Source: Alphaproteobacteria bacterium
GTDB taxonomy: Bacteria > Pseudomonadota > Alphaproteobacteria > Rhizobiales > Aestuariivirgaceae
Assembly (NCBI GenBank): GCA_028868695.1
Contig: JAGWTZ010000007.1
Location: 1-64,000, forward strand
DNA length: 64,000 bases
Direction of reading: 5' to 3'
The notes beneath the pieces are model-generated. The model worked only from the letters and a program-made list of their open reading frames with translations. It searched no databases and was not told the origin of the DNA. Shown piece by piece: positions 9,399-17,751 of this stretch. The first letter of the stretch is position 1, and each line of letters opens with the position of its first letter. The translations under genes and the position numbers were made by a program.

Positions 9399-10195
9399 CC
9401 ACGCTTCCCGCCCCTTCAGCAAAGAAGCTGGGCCTTGTGATTGACCTCGACACCTGCGTGGGCTGCCAAGCCTGCGCCACATCCTGCAAGGAGTGGAACG
9501 CGCAGGGCGATGGCGGGCCGCTCACCGACACCGATGCGCAAGGCGCAGACATCAGCGGGCCGTGGTTCAACCGGATCCATGGCTATGAAGTGCGCGAAGA
9601 CGGCCGCGATGATTCCCGCATGGTGAATTTCCCGCGCTCTTGCCTGCATTGCGAGACGCCGGCCTGTGTGACCGTGTGCCCCACGGGTGCTTCCTACAAG
9701 CGCGCCGAAGATGGCATCGTTCTGGTGAACCCGGATACCTGCATCGGCTGCAAGCTGTGCTCATGGGCCTGCCCTTATGGCGCGCGCGAATATGACTACA
9801 CGCAAGGCGTGATGAAGAAGTGCACGCTGTGCGTGGACCGCATCTACAATGACAATCTGGTGGAGGAAGACCGCGTGCCCGCCTGCGTGCGCGCCTGCCC
9901 CACGGGGGCGCGGCATTTCGGCGACCTGGGCGATGAGAGATCAGCCGTTTCACAACTGGTGAAAGAGCGCGGCGGCTTCGATCTGCTGCCAGCGATGGGC
10001 TACAAGCCCACCAACAAATACCTGCCGCCGCGGGCGCGCCGGGAAACTTACGCCGCTGGCGTGGCGCCGCTGCCCAAGGGTGACGGCTCGGTTATGGAGA
10101 AGCTGTTTTCCTGGGCCGACAAGCTGCTCAGCGCCGCGCCCAAGGTTGAGGCCAGGGCCAACCCGCAAGACAATTCCGACAAGCTGGAGGGCTGA
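9395..10195 (+). CDS. soeB: 4Fe-4S ferredoxin-type subunit of the molybdoenzyme, probable SoeB
   Basis: This 266-residue electron-transfer subunit carries four cysteine clusters: CVGCQACATSC near residue 21, CLHCETPACVTVC, CIGCKLCSWACPYG, and CTLCVDRIYNDN with CVRACPTGAR. This is the usual four-cluster arrangement of DmsB-type subunits that pass electrons between the molybdopterin subunit and the membrane anchor. The true start is the ATG at 9395, which overlaps the soeA stop as ATGA; the longer track ORF from 9293 is an out-of-frame overlap with soeA. The last 50 residues are a low-conservation tail. Confidence 0.85.
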   Translation: MTTLPAPSAKKLGLVIDLDTCVGCQACATSCKEWNAQGDGGPLTDTDAQGADISGPWFNRIHGYEVREDGRDDSRMVNFPRSCLHCETPACVTVCPTGASYKRAEDGIVLVNPDTCIGCKLCSWACPYGAREYDYTQGVMKKCTLCVDRIYNDNLVEEDRVPACVRACPTGARHFGDLGDERSAVSQLVKERGGFDLLPAMGYKPTNKYLPPRARRETYAAGVAPLPKGDGSVMEKLFSWADKLLSAAPKVEARANPQDNSDKLEG

Positions 10196-11130
10196 TGAAC
10201 CCCGCCTATTCCGTCATTCTGTTCACCACGGCTTCCGGTGCGGGCTATGGCTTGCTGGCGCTCAGCGGGCTTGCCGCCGCCGGCCATGGGCCTGCCTCGA
10301 GCATCGGCTTTGCGTTGGCTTGCGTTGGGGTGGCGCTGGCGTTGATCACCACAGGGCTCTTGTCTTCCACCGCGCATCTGGGGCGGCCCGAGCGGTTCCT
10401 GCGGGCCTTTTCGCAATGGCGCTCCAGCTGGCTTTCGCGCGAGGGCGTGGTGGCGGTGGCCACCTATCCGGTGGCGCTGGCATTCCTGGCCGTGTGGTCT
10501 GGCCTCGTTGAGGCCCCGGCACTGATTGCACCGCTGGGGATTGCCACGGCGGCGCTCTGCGCCGTCACTGTGTACTGCACCTCAATGATCTACCGCCAGC
10601 TCACCACCATTCCGGCCTGGGCGAACCGCTTCACGGTTCCGGGCTATCTGCTGTTCGCGCTTGCCACCGGTGCGGGGCTTTTGAGCTTCATCAGCGTGGT
10701 CTTCGGGCGCTTTCAGGCGGGGGCGGGGAATTTCCAGGCCTTCCTCACGCTCATCCTGATCTTTGCGGTGATTGTGCTCAAATGGCTCTATTGGCGATGG
10801 CTGCGGCGGCGCAAGCCTGAGCACAGCATGGCTGCGGCCACCGGGCTTGGGCCAGGCGTGCGGCAATGGGAAGTGCCGCACACGGCGCGCAATTTCATCA
10901 TGAAGGAGATGGGCTACAGCGTGGCGCGCGCCCATGCGCGGCGGCTGCAGCAAATCGCCATGCTGCTGCTGGATGTTGCTTTCATCGCCACTTTCATCAG
11001 CCCGAAATTCCCGTGGGCCGTGGCGGTGTCAGCGCCAGCCCTGCTGCTTGCGGCGTGGACCGAGCGCTGGCTGTTCTTTGCACAAGCCGAGCATGTGGTG
11101 CAGCTGTTCTACGGGCAGGAAAAGGTTTGA
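10195..11130 (+). CDS. soeC: DmsC-type membrane anchor subunit, probable SoeC
   Basis: This 311-residue integral membrane protein has about eight hydrophobic segments and opens MNPAYSVILFTTASGAGYGLLAL, a typical DmsC/SoeC N-terminus. The motif SSTAHLGRPERFLRAFSQWRSSWLSREG is characteristic of this anchor family. It would hold SoeAB to the inner face of the cytoplasmic membrane and exchange electrons with quinone. The start overlaps the soeB stop by one base (TGATG), so the three genes form one translationally coupled operon. The next gene is convergent, so the operon ends here. Confidence 0.83.
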   Translation: MNPAYSVILFTTASGAGYGLLALSGLAAAGHGPASSIGFALACVGVALALITTGLLSSTAHLGRPERFLRAFSQWRSSWLSREGVVAVATYPVALAFLAVWSGLVEAPALIAPLGIATAALCAVTVYCTSMIYRQLTTIPAWANRFTVPGYLLFALATGAGLLSFISVVFGRFQAGAGNFQAFLTLILIFAVIVLKWLYWRWLRRRKPEHSMAAATGLGPGVRQWEVPHTARNFIMKEMGYSVARAHARRLQQIAMLLLDVAFIATFISPKFPWAVAVSAPALLLAAWTERWLFFAQAEHVVQLFYGQEKV

Positions 11131-11137
11131 GGCGCGA

Positions 11138-11833
11138 TTACTGCGCGTGAACCCAGGCCATGCGGGCCGCGAAATCCGGCGCATTGAACGCGAGTGAGCC
11201 CATCACAATGGTTTCCGCCCCGGCCTTGCGCAGATTGGGAACCGTGTGTTCGCGGATGCCGCCATCCGCCGCCAGCACGATGCGGTGCGGGTTTTTTGCC
11301 GCGGCAATCATCGCCTTTGCTTCGGTGAGGCGCGTGGTGGCGGCATCATCCAGGCCCTGGCCCTTGACGCCGATGCGCGTGCCCAGCAGGGTGAGCATGC
11401 TGATATCTCCCAGCCAGGCCTTTGCCGCGCTGACCGGCGTGTGAAGCTGCAGGACCACGCCGGATTTGAGCCCCAGGCTGGCGATGAGCTTCAGGGCTTC
11501 GGCGCAATTGGCATTTTCGGCATGAACGCTGATCAGGTCAGCCCCCGCTTCGGCGAATTGCTTCACCTGCTCTTCAAGGATTGCGTCCTTCACCATCAGG
11601 TGAACATGGAAGGGCTTGGCTGAAACCTTGCGGCAGCGAGCCACGAGATCAGGGAAGAACAGGAAGGCCGGGGAGAAATGGCCATCAGCCACATCGACGT
11701 GGAAGATGTCGGTCTGTGCTTCGACACGGCGCATGTCATCCTCAAGGCGGCCGAGATCGGCGGACCACAAGGACATTTCAGCCATCAGGCGGTTGGCGGG
11801 CAGGGTCTCAATCCAATTGGCGGCGGGCTTCAT
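11138..11833 (-). CDS. Ribulose-phosphate 3-epimerase-like protein
   Basis: This 231-residue TIM-barrel protein belongs to the RPE family of pentose or hexulose phosphate 3-epimerases. The metal-ligand motifs are kept: HVDVADGHFSPAF (His and Asp), FHVHLMV (His) and LAADGGIREHTV (Asp). The usual opening PSILSADF is replaced by MAEMSLWSADL, and the N-terminus is longer than in housekeeping RPE, so this is probably a specialised paralogue acting on another ketose phosphate. It is the last gene of a three-gene operon whose members overlap by one to four bases. The substrate is not known. Confidence 0.78.
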   Translation of the reverse strand: MKPAANWIETLPANRLMAEMSLWSADLGRLEDDMRRVEAQTDIFHVDVADGHFSPAFLFFPDLVARCRKVSAKPFHVHLMVKDAILEEQVKQFAEAGADLISVHAENANCAEALKLIASLGLKSGVVLQLHTPVSAAKAWLGDISMLTLLGTRIGVKGQGLDDAATTRLTEAKAMIAAAKNPHRIVLAADGGIREHTVPNLRKAGAETIVMGSLAFNAPDFAARMAWVHAQ

Positions 11834-12690
11834 GTGCGTGTCCTTGGTGTTTCAACGGGCAGGCCGGCGGCCTGCATTTGGGGTGTCAGGAATTGGGCAA
11901 CGGCTGGCGCCTCGGCAGCATCAAGCCCGTGGGTGATGACATGGCCCGCAAAGCCGGCGCGGCGCAGCGTTGTGAAATAGGCGGCGAAATCAATCACGCC
12001 GTGGCCTGCAGCGGCGAAGCTGCCATCGGCCTTCCTGTCCTTGGCGTGGGCCATGATGATGTCTCCGGCCAGCAGGCCTGCGGCCTCATCAATGATCGCC
12101 TGGCGCTGGCGGGCATCGGCCTGTTCGAAAAGGTTTGCGGCATCGAAGACGATCTTGATGCGCGGTGACTTGAATGTGTCCAGCAGCTTGCGCGCCTTGG
12201 CGGCGGAAGAGACGGCATTGCCCAGTTCCGGCTCCACCCCCAGCGTGACGTCATGGGCCTCAGCCAAAGGCAGGAGGAATTCAAATTCCCGCAGCATGTC
12301 AGCCCAAGTATCAGCGCTGGCATTTTCCGGGTGGTGGCGCCATTGGTCGGCCGCGTCGCGGCTGCCGGTGCAAAGGGTGATGAGGCTGGTGCCCATGCGG
12401 TGGGCTTGCGTGGCGATGGCAGTAAAAGCGCGGCGGCCCGCCTCACGTTGGCCCATGTCCGGCGTGAGCATGTTGTAGGTGGCGGAGATGGCGGAGACCG
12501 ATACGCCATGGCTTTGCGCGGCTTGCTGCACAGCATCGCCGGCTTCATCCGGAATGGCCTGCGGCAAGGCGCCGAGGCCGGAGCAGGCCCAGTTATACTG
12601 AACGGCGGAATAACCGGCCGACGCTGCTGCCTGCAACACATCGCCCGGTTGCAGCCCGGCAAAGGTCTTGGCGAAAATGCCGAGGCGCAT
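11830..12690 (-). CDS. Sugar phosphate isomerase/epimerase family (xylose-isomerase-like TIM barrel)
   Basis: This 286-residue protein belongs to the AP-endonuclease-2/xylose-isomerase-like TIM-barrel family. Landmarks are MRLGIFAKTF at the start, SLITLCTGSRD, a GVEPELGN segment that supplies the usual metal-ligand Glu, KIVFDAANLFE, and AHAKDRKADG near the C-terminus. Enzymes of this fold interconvert sugars, inososes or their phosphates. It overlaps the RPE-like gene by four bases (ATGA) and the upstream oxidoreductase by one base. The three together look like a small catabolic pathway for an unidentified sugar or polyol. Confidence 0.75.
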   Translation of the reverse strand: MRLGIFAKTFAGLQPGDVLQAAASAGYSAVQYNWACSGLGALPQAIPDEAGDAVQQAAQSHGVSVSAISATYNMLTPDMGQREAGRRAFTAIATQAHRMGTSLITLCTGSRDAADQWRHHPENASADTWADMLREFEFLLPLAEAHDVTLGVEPELGNAVSSAAKARKLLDTFKSPRIKIVFDAANLFEQADARQRQAIIDEAAGLLAGDIIMAHAKDRKADGSFAAAGHGVIDFAAYFTTLRRAGFAGHVITHGLDAAEAPAVAQFLTPQMQAAGLPVETPRTRT

Positions 12691-13769
12691 CAGACCGGGC
12701 CTGACACGCTGGCCAGCTTCACCGGCTTGCCGCTGGCCACTGATTGCGCCACGGCCACCATGGCGCGCACTGAGGCCAGGCCGTCTTCGACGGTGGCGCC
12801 CGCCATCGCCTTGCCATGCAAGGCGGCATCGGCCAGACCTTCAAGCTGGCGGCGGTAGAAATGCCCGTCCGCGCCCAGCACACGGGTGGTGGTGGCGTTG
12901 CTCTCGTGGAAGATTTCGACATCCGAGGATTTGTAGTACCAAGGATTGTAGATTTTGCCGGAGACGCTGCCGTTCTGACCATAGATCTGCACACCCTCGC
13001 TCCAATCACCGCGGATGGCGACGGTGAGATCCAAGTGCCCCATGGCGCCGCTGGCGAAGGCCAGGTCAATGAACCAGCAATAGGCGCCGAAGCGCTGGCG
13101 CAGCCGGGCCTCAACCTCGACAATCTCGCCGCCGAAATAGCGCGCCAGATCGACCAGGTGGCTGCCATGGGCGAGCATGAAATAACGCTCGAGATTGGCC
13201 TTGGGGTCAGTTCCCGGCTTCCTGGCATTGGCGCTTTTGACCATCAGCGGCTGGATGGCGTCGGTCATGGTGTAGCGGTGGGTTGAATCGCAATACCAGG
13301 CCTTGAGGGCCAGCATCTCGCCCATCTCGCCATCCACGAAATGCTTGGCGCTTTGCAGGCCGGGGTCAAAGCGCAGCATGTGGCCCACCTGCAAGAGCTT
13401 GCCGCTTTTCTTCACGGCGGCCTGCAGGTCTTCCACTTCTTCAACAGAAATGCCCAGCGGCTTTTCGCACAGCACATGCTTGCCCGCGGCCAGCGCCAAT
13501 TTGGAGGCTTCGACGTGGAAGCCATCCGCTGTGGCGATGATGACGGCATCCAGTGCCGGGTCTGCCAGCATCTGGGCATAGTCCTTGAAGGATTTTTGCG
13601 CGCCATGGGCGATCGCCATGCGCTCGCGTAGATCGTCGGCCACATCGCACACCGCATAAAGGGCGGCATTGCGCGCCTTGGCGGCGCTTTCAAAGTGGGC
13701 CGCCTGGGCGATGGGCCCGCAGCCCAGAATGCCGACATTCAGCAGGCGCGATTCTTTGACGATGGGCAA
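12690..13769 (-). CDS. Gfo/Idh/MocA family NAD(P)-dependent oxidoreductase
   Basis: This 359-residue dehydrogenase has an N-terminal Rossmann fold (VGILGCGPIAQAAH) and the family motif CEKPLGISVEEVEDL around residues 110-125, where the Lys of EKP is catalytic. The C-terminal GFO/IDH/MocA domain begins around LRFDPGLQSAKHF. The start is a TTG preceded by GGAGGA, read from the minus strand. It heads the operon with the TIM-barrel isomerase and the RPE-like epimerase; oxidation of a sugar or cyclitol followed by isomerisation is the simplest reading. The substrate is unknown. Confidence 0.82.
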   Translation of the reverse strand: MPIVKESRLLNVGILGCGPIAQAAHFESAAKARNAALYAVCDVADDLRERMAIAHGAQKSFKDYAQMLADPALDAVIIATADGFHVEASKLALAAGKHVLCEKPLGISVEEVEDLQAAVKKSGKLLQVGHMLRFDPGLQSAKHFVDGEMGEMLALKAWYCDSTHRYTMTDAIQPLMVKSANARKPGTDPKANLERYFMLAHGSHLVDLARYFGGEIVEVEARLRQRFGAYCWFIDLAFASGAMGHLDLTVAIRGDWSEGVQIYGQNGSVSGKIYNPWYYKSSDVEIFHESNATTTRVLGADGHFYRRQLEGLADAALHGKAMAGATVEDGLASVRAMVAVAQSVASGKPVKLASVSGPV

Positions 13770-13926
13770 GGGCTTCCTCCGGGGCGTGGTTAGCGCTTTC
13801 TACAATGAAACGCCGCCCGCGCAAGGACAACCGCTGGCATGCACAATTTTCAGGAACGTCCTACACGCATTCGTGGCTTGCGCGCGAGGGCCGCAGCCGC
13901 CAATATGCCGCAAACGGATTTTTGCC

Positions 13927-14661
13927 ATGGATTTGAATGTTTCCTGGGGCGCGGCGGCACTGGCCGGCGTGGTCTCTTTCCTCAGCCCCTGCGTCTTGCC
14001 GCTTGTGCCGCCCTATCTGGTGTTCATCAGCGGGGTTTCGCTGGATGACTTGAAGCGCGGCCAGGGCGGAACGGTGGACCGGCAGGTGCTGCTGGCGGCG
14101 CTGGCCTTCGTGCTGGGTTTCACCACGGTGTTTGTGGGCCTGGGCGCCACGGCCTCCTATATCGGTGAAGTGCTGCGTGACCAGCTGCCGCTGTTGGCCA
14201 AGATTGCCGGTGTGTTCATCATCATCATGGGGCTCAATTTCCTGGGGGTGTTCAGGCTGCCTTTCCTGCATCAGGAGAAGCGCTATCACCACGATGAAAG
14301 GCCGGTGGGGCTGATTGGCGCCTATGCCATTGGCCTGGCCTTTGCCTTTGGCTGGACACCCTGCATCGGCCCGGTTCTGGCGGCCATCCTGTCGCTGGCG
14401 GCCAGCACGGAAAGTGTCAGCAAGGGGGCGGCCCTGCTTGCCGTCTATTCACTGGGGCTTGGCATTCCGTTTCTTCTCGCGGCGGCCGGCATCAATGCCT
14501 TCCTGCAATTCTTTGCGCGCTTCAAATCGAATCTTGGCCATGTCGAGAAGGTGATGGGTGGCCTGCTGGTGCTTGCCGGCGTGATGTTCCTCACCGGCTG
14601 GATGCAGGTGATTTCCTATTGGCTGATCGAGAAGTTTCCGGCGCTGTCATCCATCGGTTGA
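13927..14661 (+). CDS. ccdA: Cytochrome c biogenesis protein CcdA
   Basis: CcdA carries reducing equivalents from cytoplasmic thioredoxin across the membrane to periplasmic thiol proteins used in cytochrome c maturation. The 244-residue protein has about six membrane segments and both signature motifs with the redox cysteines: LSPCVLPLVPPYL near residue 20 and GWTPCIGPVLAAIL near residue 140. The ATG at 13927 (MDLNVSWGAAALAGVV) puts the first helix at the N-terminus as expected; the track ORF from 13669 is too long. No clear Shine-Dalgarno is seen. No other cytochrome c biogenesis gene is adjacent. Confidence 0.9.
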   Translation: MDLNVSWGAAALAGVVSFLSPCVLPLVPPYLVFISGVSLDDLKRGQGGTVDRQVLLAALAFVLGFTTVFVGLGATASYIGEVLRDQLPLLAKIAGVFIIIMGLNFLGVFRLPFLHQEKRYHHDERPVGLIGAYAIGLAFAFGWTPCIGPVLAAILSLAASTESVSKGAALLAVYSLGLGIPFLLAAAGINAFLQFFARFKSNLGHVEKVMGGLLVLAGVMFLTGWMQVISYWLIEKFPALSSIG

Positions 14662-14713
14662 TAAGTTGGCGCGGCATCTGGCCACGGCTGCACGCTCAGG
14701 CTAATTCTGGGGC

Positions 14714-15406
14714 ATGGCGGGCGAGCTTTTCAGAAAACTCGAAGGCGTGCAGGCAATCGTGTTCGATGCCTATGGCACGCTGTTTGACGTGGCCACTCCG
14801 GTGTTCAAGCAGGAAGCCGCGCTGGGCGGCAAGGCTGCTGAAGTGGCAGCGCTTTGGCGGCAGAAGCAGTTGGAATACACTTGGGTGCGCAGCCTGATCG
14901 GCGTGCATGCCGATTTCTGGGCCGTGACGCGCGATGCCCTGAACTACACGCTTGAAAACTTCGCCATCACCGAACCGGGCCTTGCCGACGAGATGATGAC
15001 CGGCATGTTGAAGCTGGAGGCCTTTGCCGATGTGGCGGCAGCGCTGCCTACCTTGCGCGCCAAGGGCAAGCGGCTGGCCATTCTCTCCAATGGCAGCCCC
15101 TCGATGCTCGATTCCATGCTGCGCGCCGCTGGGCTGGAGAAACTGTTTGAGCAGGTGCTGTCGGTGGAAGAGGTGGGCATCTACAAGCCCAGCCGCCGGG
15201 TTTACCGGCTGGCAATGCAGAAGCTGCAGATCGCCGATGCCCCTTCCATCTGCTTTGTCTCGGCCAATGGCTGGGACGCGCATTCGGCGGCGCAGTTTGG
15301 CTTTCAGGCAGTGCGGATCAAGCGGGCGGCAGTGCCTGATGACAGGCTGCCGGGGAAGCTGGCGGGCGTAGTAGAAAATATCGGGCAGCTTTTAGAGGTC
15401 GTCTAG
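14714..15406 (+). CDS. HAD-superfamily hydrolase, haloacid dehalogenase type II
   Basis: This 230-residue HAD protein matches the (S)-2-haloacid dehalogenase type II subgroup. It shows the nucleophile motif VFDAYGTLFDV near residues 17-26, motif II LAILSNGSPSML, the motif III lysine in GIYKPSRRVY, and motif IV FVSANGWDAHSAAQFGF. The SANGWD stretch is typical for 2-haloacid dehalogenases. It would hydrolyse 2-haloalkanoic acids to 2-hydroxy acids, although many members of this subgroup have untested substrates. It lies in a run of plus-strand genes after ccdA without obvious functional linkage. Confidence 0.8.
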   Translation: MAGELFRKLEGVQAIVFDAYGTLFDVATPVFKQEAALGGKAAEVAALWRQKQLEYTWVRSLIGVHADFWAVTRDALNYTLENFAITEPGLADEMMTGMLKLEAFADVAAALPTLRAKGKRLAILSNGSPSMLDSMLRAAGLEKLFEQVLSVEEVGIYKPSRRVYRLAMQKLQIADAPSICFVSANGWDAHSAAQFGFQAVRIKRAAVPDDRLPGKLAGVVENIGQLLEVV

Positions 15407-15452
15407 CCGGCTGCAAGCGGGCAGTTGGCCACCACCGGCAAGGAACAGGTTC

Positions 15453-16205
15453 ATGAGCAGTCTTGCACAACGCCGCGCCAAATTCCGGGCCTTGCATCAA
15501 CAGGGTTGTTTCGTCTTGCCCAATCCGTGGGATGGCGGGTCTGCCCAACGCTGCGCCAAGGCTGGCTTTGAGGCGATTGCCTCCACCAGCGCCGGGGCGG
15601 CCTGGGCCATGGGCAAGGATGACGGCGAGATGAGCGTTGATGAGGTGTTGCACCATCTGCAATTCCTCTCGGGCCTCACGGATTTGCCGGTGAATGCGGA
15701 TTTTGAAGCTGGCTTTGCGGATACCGCAGATGGCGTGGCCAGGAATGTGACGCGTTGCATTGCCACGGGCGTTTCCGGGCTTTCCATTGAAGACAGGGAT
15801 GGTGGCAAGTTCTTTGCGCTCGACGAGGCTGTGGCCCGCGTGGCGGCGGCGCGGCGGGCGATTGATGCATCCGGCGAAAACGTCGTTCTCGTGGGGCGCT
15901 GCGAAGCTTATTTGATGGCTGAGATCGACATGGCTGAAATCATCCGGCGCTTGCAGGCTTATGCCGCCGCAGGGGCGGATTGTGTTTATGCGCCGGGCCT
16001 GAAAAGCTTGACACAGTTTGCAGAGATCGTCCGCGCGGTGAACAAGCCAGTCAATGCAAACCTGACGGGCACTGGCCTTTCGGTTGCGCAACTGGCTGGC
16101 GTTGGCGTGCGGCGGGTGAGTGTGGGCGCGGCCTTGGCAAGGGCGACCTATGGCGCCTTTGAAGGTTATCTTGGGCGGCTGCAGACGGCCGGCACGCTGC
16201 CCTGA
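15453..16205 (+). CDS. Isocitrate lyase/phosphoenolpyruvate mutase family protein
   Basis: This 250-residue protein is in the ICL/PEPM superfamily (PF13714). Visible segments are LPNPWDGGSAQRCAKAGFEAIASTSAG, LPVNADFEAGFAD with acidic metal ligands, GLSIEDRDGG, and LVGRCEAYL. The IEDRDGG form and short length place it among small members of uncertain activity (C-C bond lyases or oxaloacetate decarboxylase-like) rather than true isocitrate lyase or 2-methylisocitrate lyase. It stands alone on the plus strand and is convergent with nfeD, whose stop is four bases from its own. Confidence 0.78.
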   Translation: MSSLAQRRAKFRALHQQGCFVLPNPWDGGSAQRCAKAGFEAIASTSAGAAWAMGKDDGEMSVDEVLHHLQFLSGLTDLPVNADFEAGFADTADGVARNVTRCIATGVSGLSIEDRDGGKFFALDEAVARVAAARRAIDASGENVVLVGRCEAYLMAEIDMAEIIRRLQAYAAAGADCVYAPGLKSLTQFAEIVRAVNKPVNANLTGTGLSVAQLAGVGVRRVSVGAALARATYGAFEGYLGRLQTAGTLP

Positions 16206-16209
16206 GGCT

Positions 16210-16656
16210 CTAGACGGCTTTCACCCTCAGGCGCAGGCCGTCCACACCCGTCACTTTCACCTGCGTGCCCTTGGGTGAGTCTTCTCCCTCCACATCCCAG
16301 ATGCGGTCATCGACCTTGATCTTGCCGTGGCCGTTCTCAATGGCCCTTTCGAGATAGAAGCTCTTGCCGACCAGGGCAGCGTGTTGCTGGTTCAAATGCG
16401 GTGCGTCTGACTTGGCGGCCCAGGATTTGGTGACGATGCGCCAGGAGGCAGCCACCGAGAGAATGGCCAGGCCAGCGAAGATGATGACTTCGGTGGTCCA
16501 GTCAAAGTGGAACAGCATCTGGACAATGGCGGTGAGCGCCGCCGCCGCCGCCAGCCAGATCATGAAAAAGCCGGGCTGCAGCATTTCGGCCAGCAGCAGC
16601 AGGCCCGCCACGATCCACCAGAAATAGGGGCCGAGGGTTGGGAAAATCTGATCCAT
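16210..16656 (-). CDS. NfeD family membrane protein
   Basis: This 148-residue protein has two to three N-terminal membrane helices (WWIVAGLLLLAEMLQPGFFMIWLAAAAALTAI, then VIIFAGLAILSVAASW) and a C-terminal OB-fold domain (HAALVGKSFYLERAIENGHGKIKVDDRIWDV), the layout of short NfeD proteins. NfeD proteins partner stomatin/SPFH proteins in membrane microdomains. The SPFH gene ends only 14 bases upstream on the same strand, which is the conserved pairing. No ClpP-like protease domain is present, so this is the short type. Confidence 0.88.
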   Translation of the reverse strand: MDQIFPTLGPYFWWIVAGLLLLAEMLQPGFFMIWLAAAAALTAIVQMLFHFDWTTEVIIFAGLAILSVAASWRIVTKSWAAKSDAPHLNQQHAALVGKSFYLERAIENGHGKIKVDDRIWDVEGEDSPKGTQVKVTGVDGLRLRVKAV

Positions 16657-16670
16657 TTGCGTGTCTCCGG

Positions 16671-17642
16671 TCAGGTGCGGGGCACAGTGGGGGTGGGGCG
16701 CTTGGGCGGAGCTTCCGCAGCAGGCTTGCTGCCAAAGGCTTCCTTGGCGATTTCGGCAATGCCGCCAATGGACCCCAGAACCGAGGTGGCGTCCAGCGGC
16801 AGCATCAGGATCTTCTGGTTCGGGGATTGCGCCAGCGCCTCCAGCGCCTTGATGTAGTTGTTGGCGACGAAGTAGTTCACAGCCTGCACATTGCCGGCGG
16901 CGATGGCCTGGCTCACCATTGTGGTGGCCTTGGCTTCGGCCTCGGCGGCGCGCTCGCGCGCTTCAGCGGTGCGGAATGCGGCTTCGCGCTGGCCTTCGGC
17001 CTCAAGCACGATGGCGGCCTTCTCGCCTTCCGCCTTCAGGATGGCGGCCTGGCGCATGCCTTCGGCCTCAAGAATCGCGGCACGCTTGTCACGCTCGGCC
17101 TTCATCTGGCGGCCCATGCTTTCAATCAAGTCACGCGGCGGGCTGATGTCCTTGATCTCGATGCGGGTGGTCTTGACGCCCCAGCCGATGGTGGCCTGAT
17201 CCACCGTGCCCAACAGGCGCTGGTTGATCTCGTCACGCTGCGAGAGCAGGTGATCGAGCTCCATTGAGCCCATCACGGTTCTGATCTGCGTCATCACCAT
17301 GTTGAGCACGGCGTTCTCGAGGTTGTTCACTTCATAGGAGGCCTTGGCGGCATCCATCACCTGGAAGAAGGCGACACCATCGACCTTCACCATGGCGTTG
17401 TCGCGGGTGATCACCTCCTGCGACGGCACGGGCAGCACGCGCTCCATCATGTTCTGCTTGTAGCCGATGCGGTCAACAAACGGAGTGATGAGGGTGAGGC
17501 CGGGATAAAGCGTCTTGGTGTAGCGGCCGAAGCGCTCCACCGTGTAGTTATAGCCCTGTGGCACCATGCGGATGGCGCGCAGCAGGTAAAACACCACAAC
17601 AGCCAATACGATCAGAACGAATACGCCAGCGCCTTGCAACAT
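16671..17642 (-). CDS. SPFH/Band 7 (stomatin/QmcA-like) protein
   Basis: This 323-residue protein has one N-terminal membrane anchor ([18 protein letters not shown]) followed by a Band 7 domain: [42 protein letters not shown], and [24 protein letters not shown] long charged Ala/Glu-rich coiled coil follows ([30 protein letters not shown]...), as in stomatins and QmcA. It should form oligomeric rings on the membrane and work with the NfeD protein encoded just downstream, modulating membrane proteins or proteases. The precise client is unknown. Confidence 0.9.
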   Translation of the reverse strand: MLQGAGVFVLIVLAVVVFYLLRAIRMVPQGYNYTVERFGRYTKTLYPGLTLITPFVDRIGYKQNMMERVLPVPSQEVITRDNAMVKVDGVAFFQVMDAAKASYEVNNLENAVLNMVMTQIRTVMGSMELDHLLSQRDEINQRLLGTVDQATIGWGVKTTRIEIKDISPPRDLIESMGRQMKAERDKRAAILEAEGMRQAAILKAEGEKAAIVLEAEGQREAAFRTAEARERAAEAEAKATTMVSQAIAAGNVQAVNYFVANNYIKALEALAQSPNQKILMLPLDATSVLGSIGGIAEIAKEAFGSKPAAEAPPKRPTPTVPRT

Positions 17643-17751
17643 GGACAGCCTCCCTTGTCATGGCGGCGGGCGAAACAGGGCCGCCACAAACAAGATAGGA
17701 GGCCGCGCGTTGCGTTTCAATGACGCTGACCAGAAGTTGCGGCGTTAAGGT

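Noticed and set aside
13770-13815. LacI-like operator (AGCGCT core) before the Gfo/Idh/MocA gene
   Set aside because: The symmetry extends only a few bases, and there is no regulator gene nearby.
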